Under the pieces are notes generated by a model, which searched no databases, had not been told where the DNA came from, and saw only the letters and a program-made list of their open reading frames with translations. A stretch of 64,000 nt of DNA from Bacteroidota bacterium. GTDB taxonomy: Bacteria; Bacteroidota; Bacteroidia; J057; JADKCL01. The position numbers and the translations under genes were made by a program. The DNA is taken from NCBI GenBank assembly GCA_016718825.1, contig JADKCL010000009.1, positions 164,840-228,839 on the forward strand. The letters are read 5' to 3'. This document shows, piece by piece, positions 62,932 to 64,000 of the stretch (the first letter of the stretch is position 1; every line of letters begins with the position of its first letter).

Positions 62932-64000
62932 TTACCATCCCAAAATTGGTGCATGGTGGATGCTTGTGCTTGCCAGACTTCGAATTGCAGTCCAAGACCG
63001 AACTTTCCTCACCGATACGCCTCCCACCAAGCCTCTAGCCAAAACATCCGCAGCCAGAAAAATCCTCCCCAAAGTAGGCAGAGCATAGTCCAAACCGCGC
63101 GTTTCAGCGAATTGCTTGAATGCAACCGCGGGCTCAAACCAACCATGTTGATAGGAGAGGGAAAACCCCGCCCAATGCACGGGCATGGCTTTTTTGACCT
63201 GCGCATCGATCGCCGCTTGCACGCATTCGTCGGGGAACAGGTGAATCGGCCGCCAATCTTCGTTGTATTGGCCGTTTTCCATGAAGGCAAAGTCGAAAGG
63301 GCCGAGCCGTTGGCCGATTTCCTTGAAATGTTGCCCGTAGCCGCCGTCGCCGCTGAACCAGATTTTTTCCTCCGGCAAATGAAAAACCCAGCCGCCCCAA
63401 AGCGACTTCATCCGATCCGTCAGTCCCCGCCCCTGAAAAATGCCGCGTCGGTGTGTAGTGAATCACCATTTCCCCGAAATGCTGTTGGTCCCACCAGTCA
63501 AATTCGGTGATCAATTCCCCCGGAATGCCCCAGCGGACCAAATGGCGTTTCACGCCGAGGGCCACAAAATACTGTTTGACCTTGCCGGCGAGTTTTTGAA
63601 TGCTTGCATAGTCCAGATGGTCATAATGGTCGTGCGTGAGCAGCACCAGGTCGATTTCCGGCAGTTGGTCGATGAGATCAAGCGTGTTTTCGGAGAAGCG
63701 TTTGGCTGCGAACGGCGCAATCGGCGCAGCGTCGGGCCCGAACATCGGGTCAATGAGCAGGGTCTTGCCCAGCATCCGCATCAGCACCACCGAGTGGCCA
63801 TACCAAACGAATTTGCTCCGCGCGCTCGGCGCAAGGAAGGCCGCGACATCCAACGGCGCAATCGGCAAAGGAACCTTCGGCGCCTTGTCTGCACGGTTGG
63901 TGAATTGCTTGTAAATGATCTGCGGAATCTTGAACGGGCTCATCGACATGGTAGTCGCCTCCAGATTCTGGAAACTCCCATCCCGCCAATTCGGGGACAG
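62932..64000 (-). CDS. Metallo-beta-lactamase-fold hydrolase, NAPE-PLD/UlaG-like (5' end outside window, one frameshift)
   Basis: The frame is open to the last base of the window, and the residues before the ATG at 63949 (NWRDGSFQNLEATT) look like family N-terminus, so the true start lies beyond 64000. The first half has the metal motif LLTHDHYDHLDY and HYTPTRHFSG. At two C4 runs (63425-63428 and 63430-63433 on the plus strand) the frame must shift by one base to continue with MKSLWGGWVFHLPEEKIWFS, GDGGYGQHFKEIG, PVHWAGFSLSY and on to 62932. Removing one G from the run restores the gene. The last 20-30 residues are also not family-like. Confidence 0.75.

Noticed and set aside
1..64000. tRNA, rRNA, transposase or phage genes
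   Set aside because: No cloverleaf with CCA, no rRNA-like stretches, no DDE/tyrosine-recombinase or capsid motifs were recognised.

Overview
The window comes from the chromosome of a Bacteroidota bacterium, probably on the Saprospirales/Chitinophagales side of the phylum (the order is inference). The evidence is at least eight secreted proteins that end in type IX secretion (T9SS) type A sorting domains, a PorE-like OmpA/PD40 protein, Bacteroidota-style -7 promoter elements (TAnnTTTG), little use of Shine-Dalgarno sites, and typical phylum genes such as a BlaI-M56 pair, an Omp28-like protein and a zinc-cysteine-free Tgt. No rRNA, tRNA, CRISPR array, transposase or prophage was recognised.

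Layout. 1-8.1 kb: the 3' part of a PorE-like gene, an uncharacterised envelope protein, then a minus-strand run with tex, a Mesh1/SpoT-like HD hydrolase, a degenerate receiver domain and a secreted YciI-like protein. 8.4-11.1 kb: a blaI-blaR1-like operon preceded by three matching palindromes that look like BlaI operators. 11.2-17.0 kb: small genes (DUF1415, a TIR protein plus a coiled-coil partner, GIY-YIG, SHOCT, lamin-tail and LRR proteins) separated by repeat-rich spacers. 17.4-23.3 kb: one 1969-residue protein with a beta-barrel, four Ig-like domains and 33 cysteine/histidine modules built around ICHIPPGNP. 23.4-30.2 kb: a zinc-ribbon protein, a serine hydrolase lipoprotein, a DraRnl-type RNA ligase, an OprO/P porin and formate-tetrahydrofolate ligase. 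30.2-40.7 kb: two PI-PLC-like paralogues whose C-terminal sorting regions are out of frame, a multidomain T9SS cargo, and four tandem T9SS cargo paralogues. 40.7-50.0 kb: molybdenum-enzyme functions (FdhF/YdeP-like oxidoreductase, FdhD, MoaA) interspersed with an orphan ParA, a trypsin-like T9SS protease and an Omp28-like protein. 50.0-53.2 kb: dnaX (frame-disrupted) and the rpsF-rpsR-rplI operon. 53.3-64 kb: namZ, an FGE-like protein, a kelch-like T9SS cargo, a STAS protein, an LptF/G permease, tgt, and then a 2.5-kb stretch of broken genes up to a metallo-hydrolase that runs off the window.

Themes. Much of the window is devoted to the cell surface and secretion. The broken genes (dnaX tail, both PI-PLC genes, the 61.4-62.2 kb membrane protein, the last metallo-hydrolase) are explained mostly by single-base indels rather than by nonsense substitutions. 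They may therefore be assembly errors, recent decay, or in one or two cases programmed frameshifting. The most unusual objects are the CHIPPGNP-module protein, the triple BlaI operator with its BlaR1-like partner, and the repeated loss of frame just before the sorting domain in the two phospholipase-like genes.
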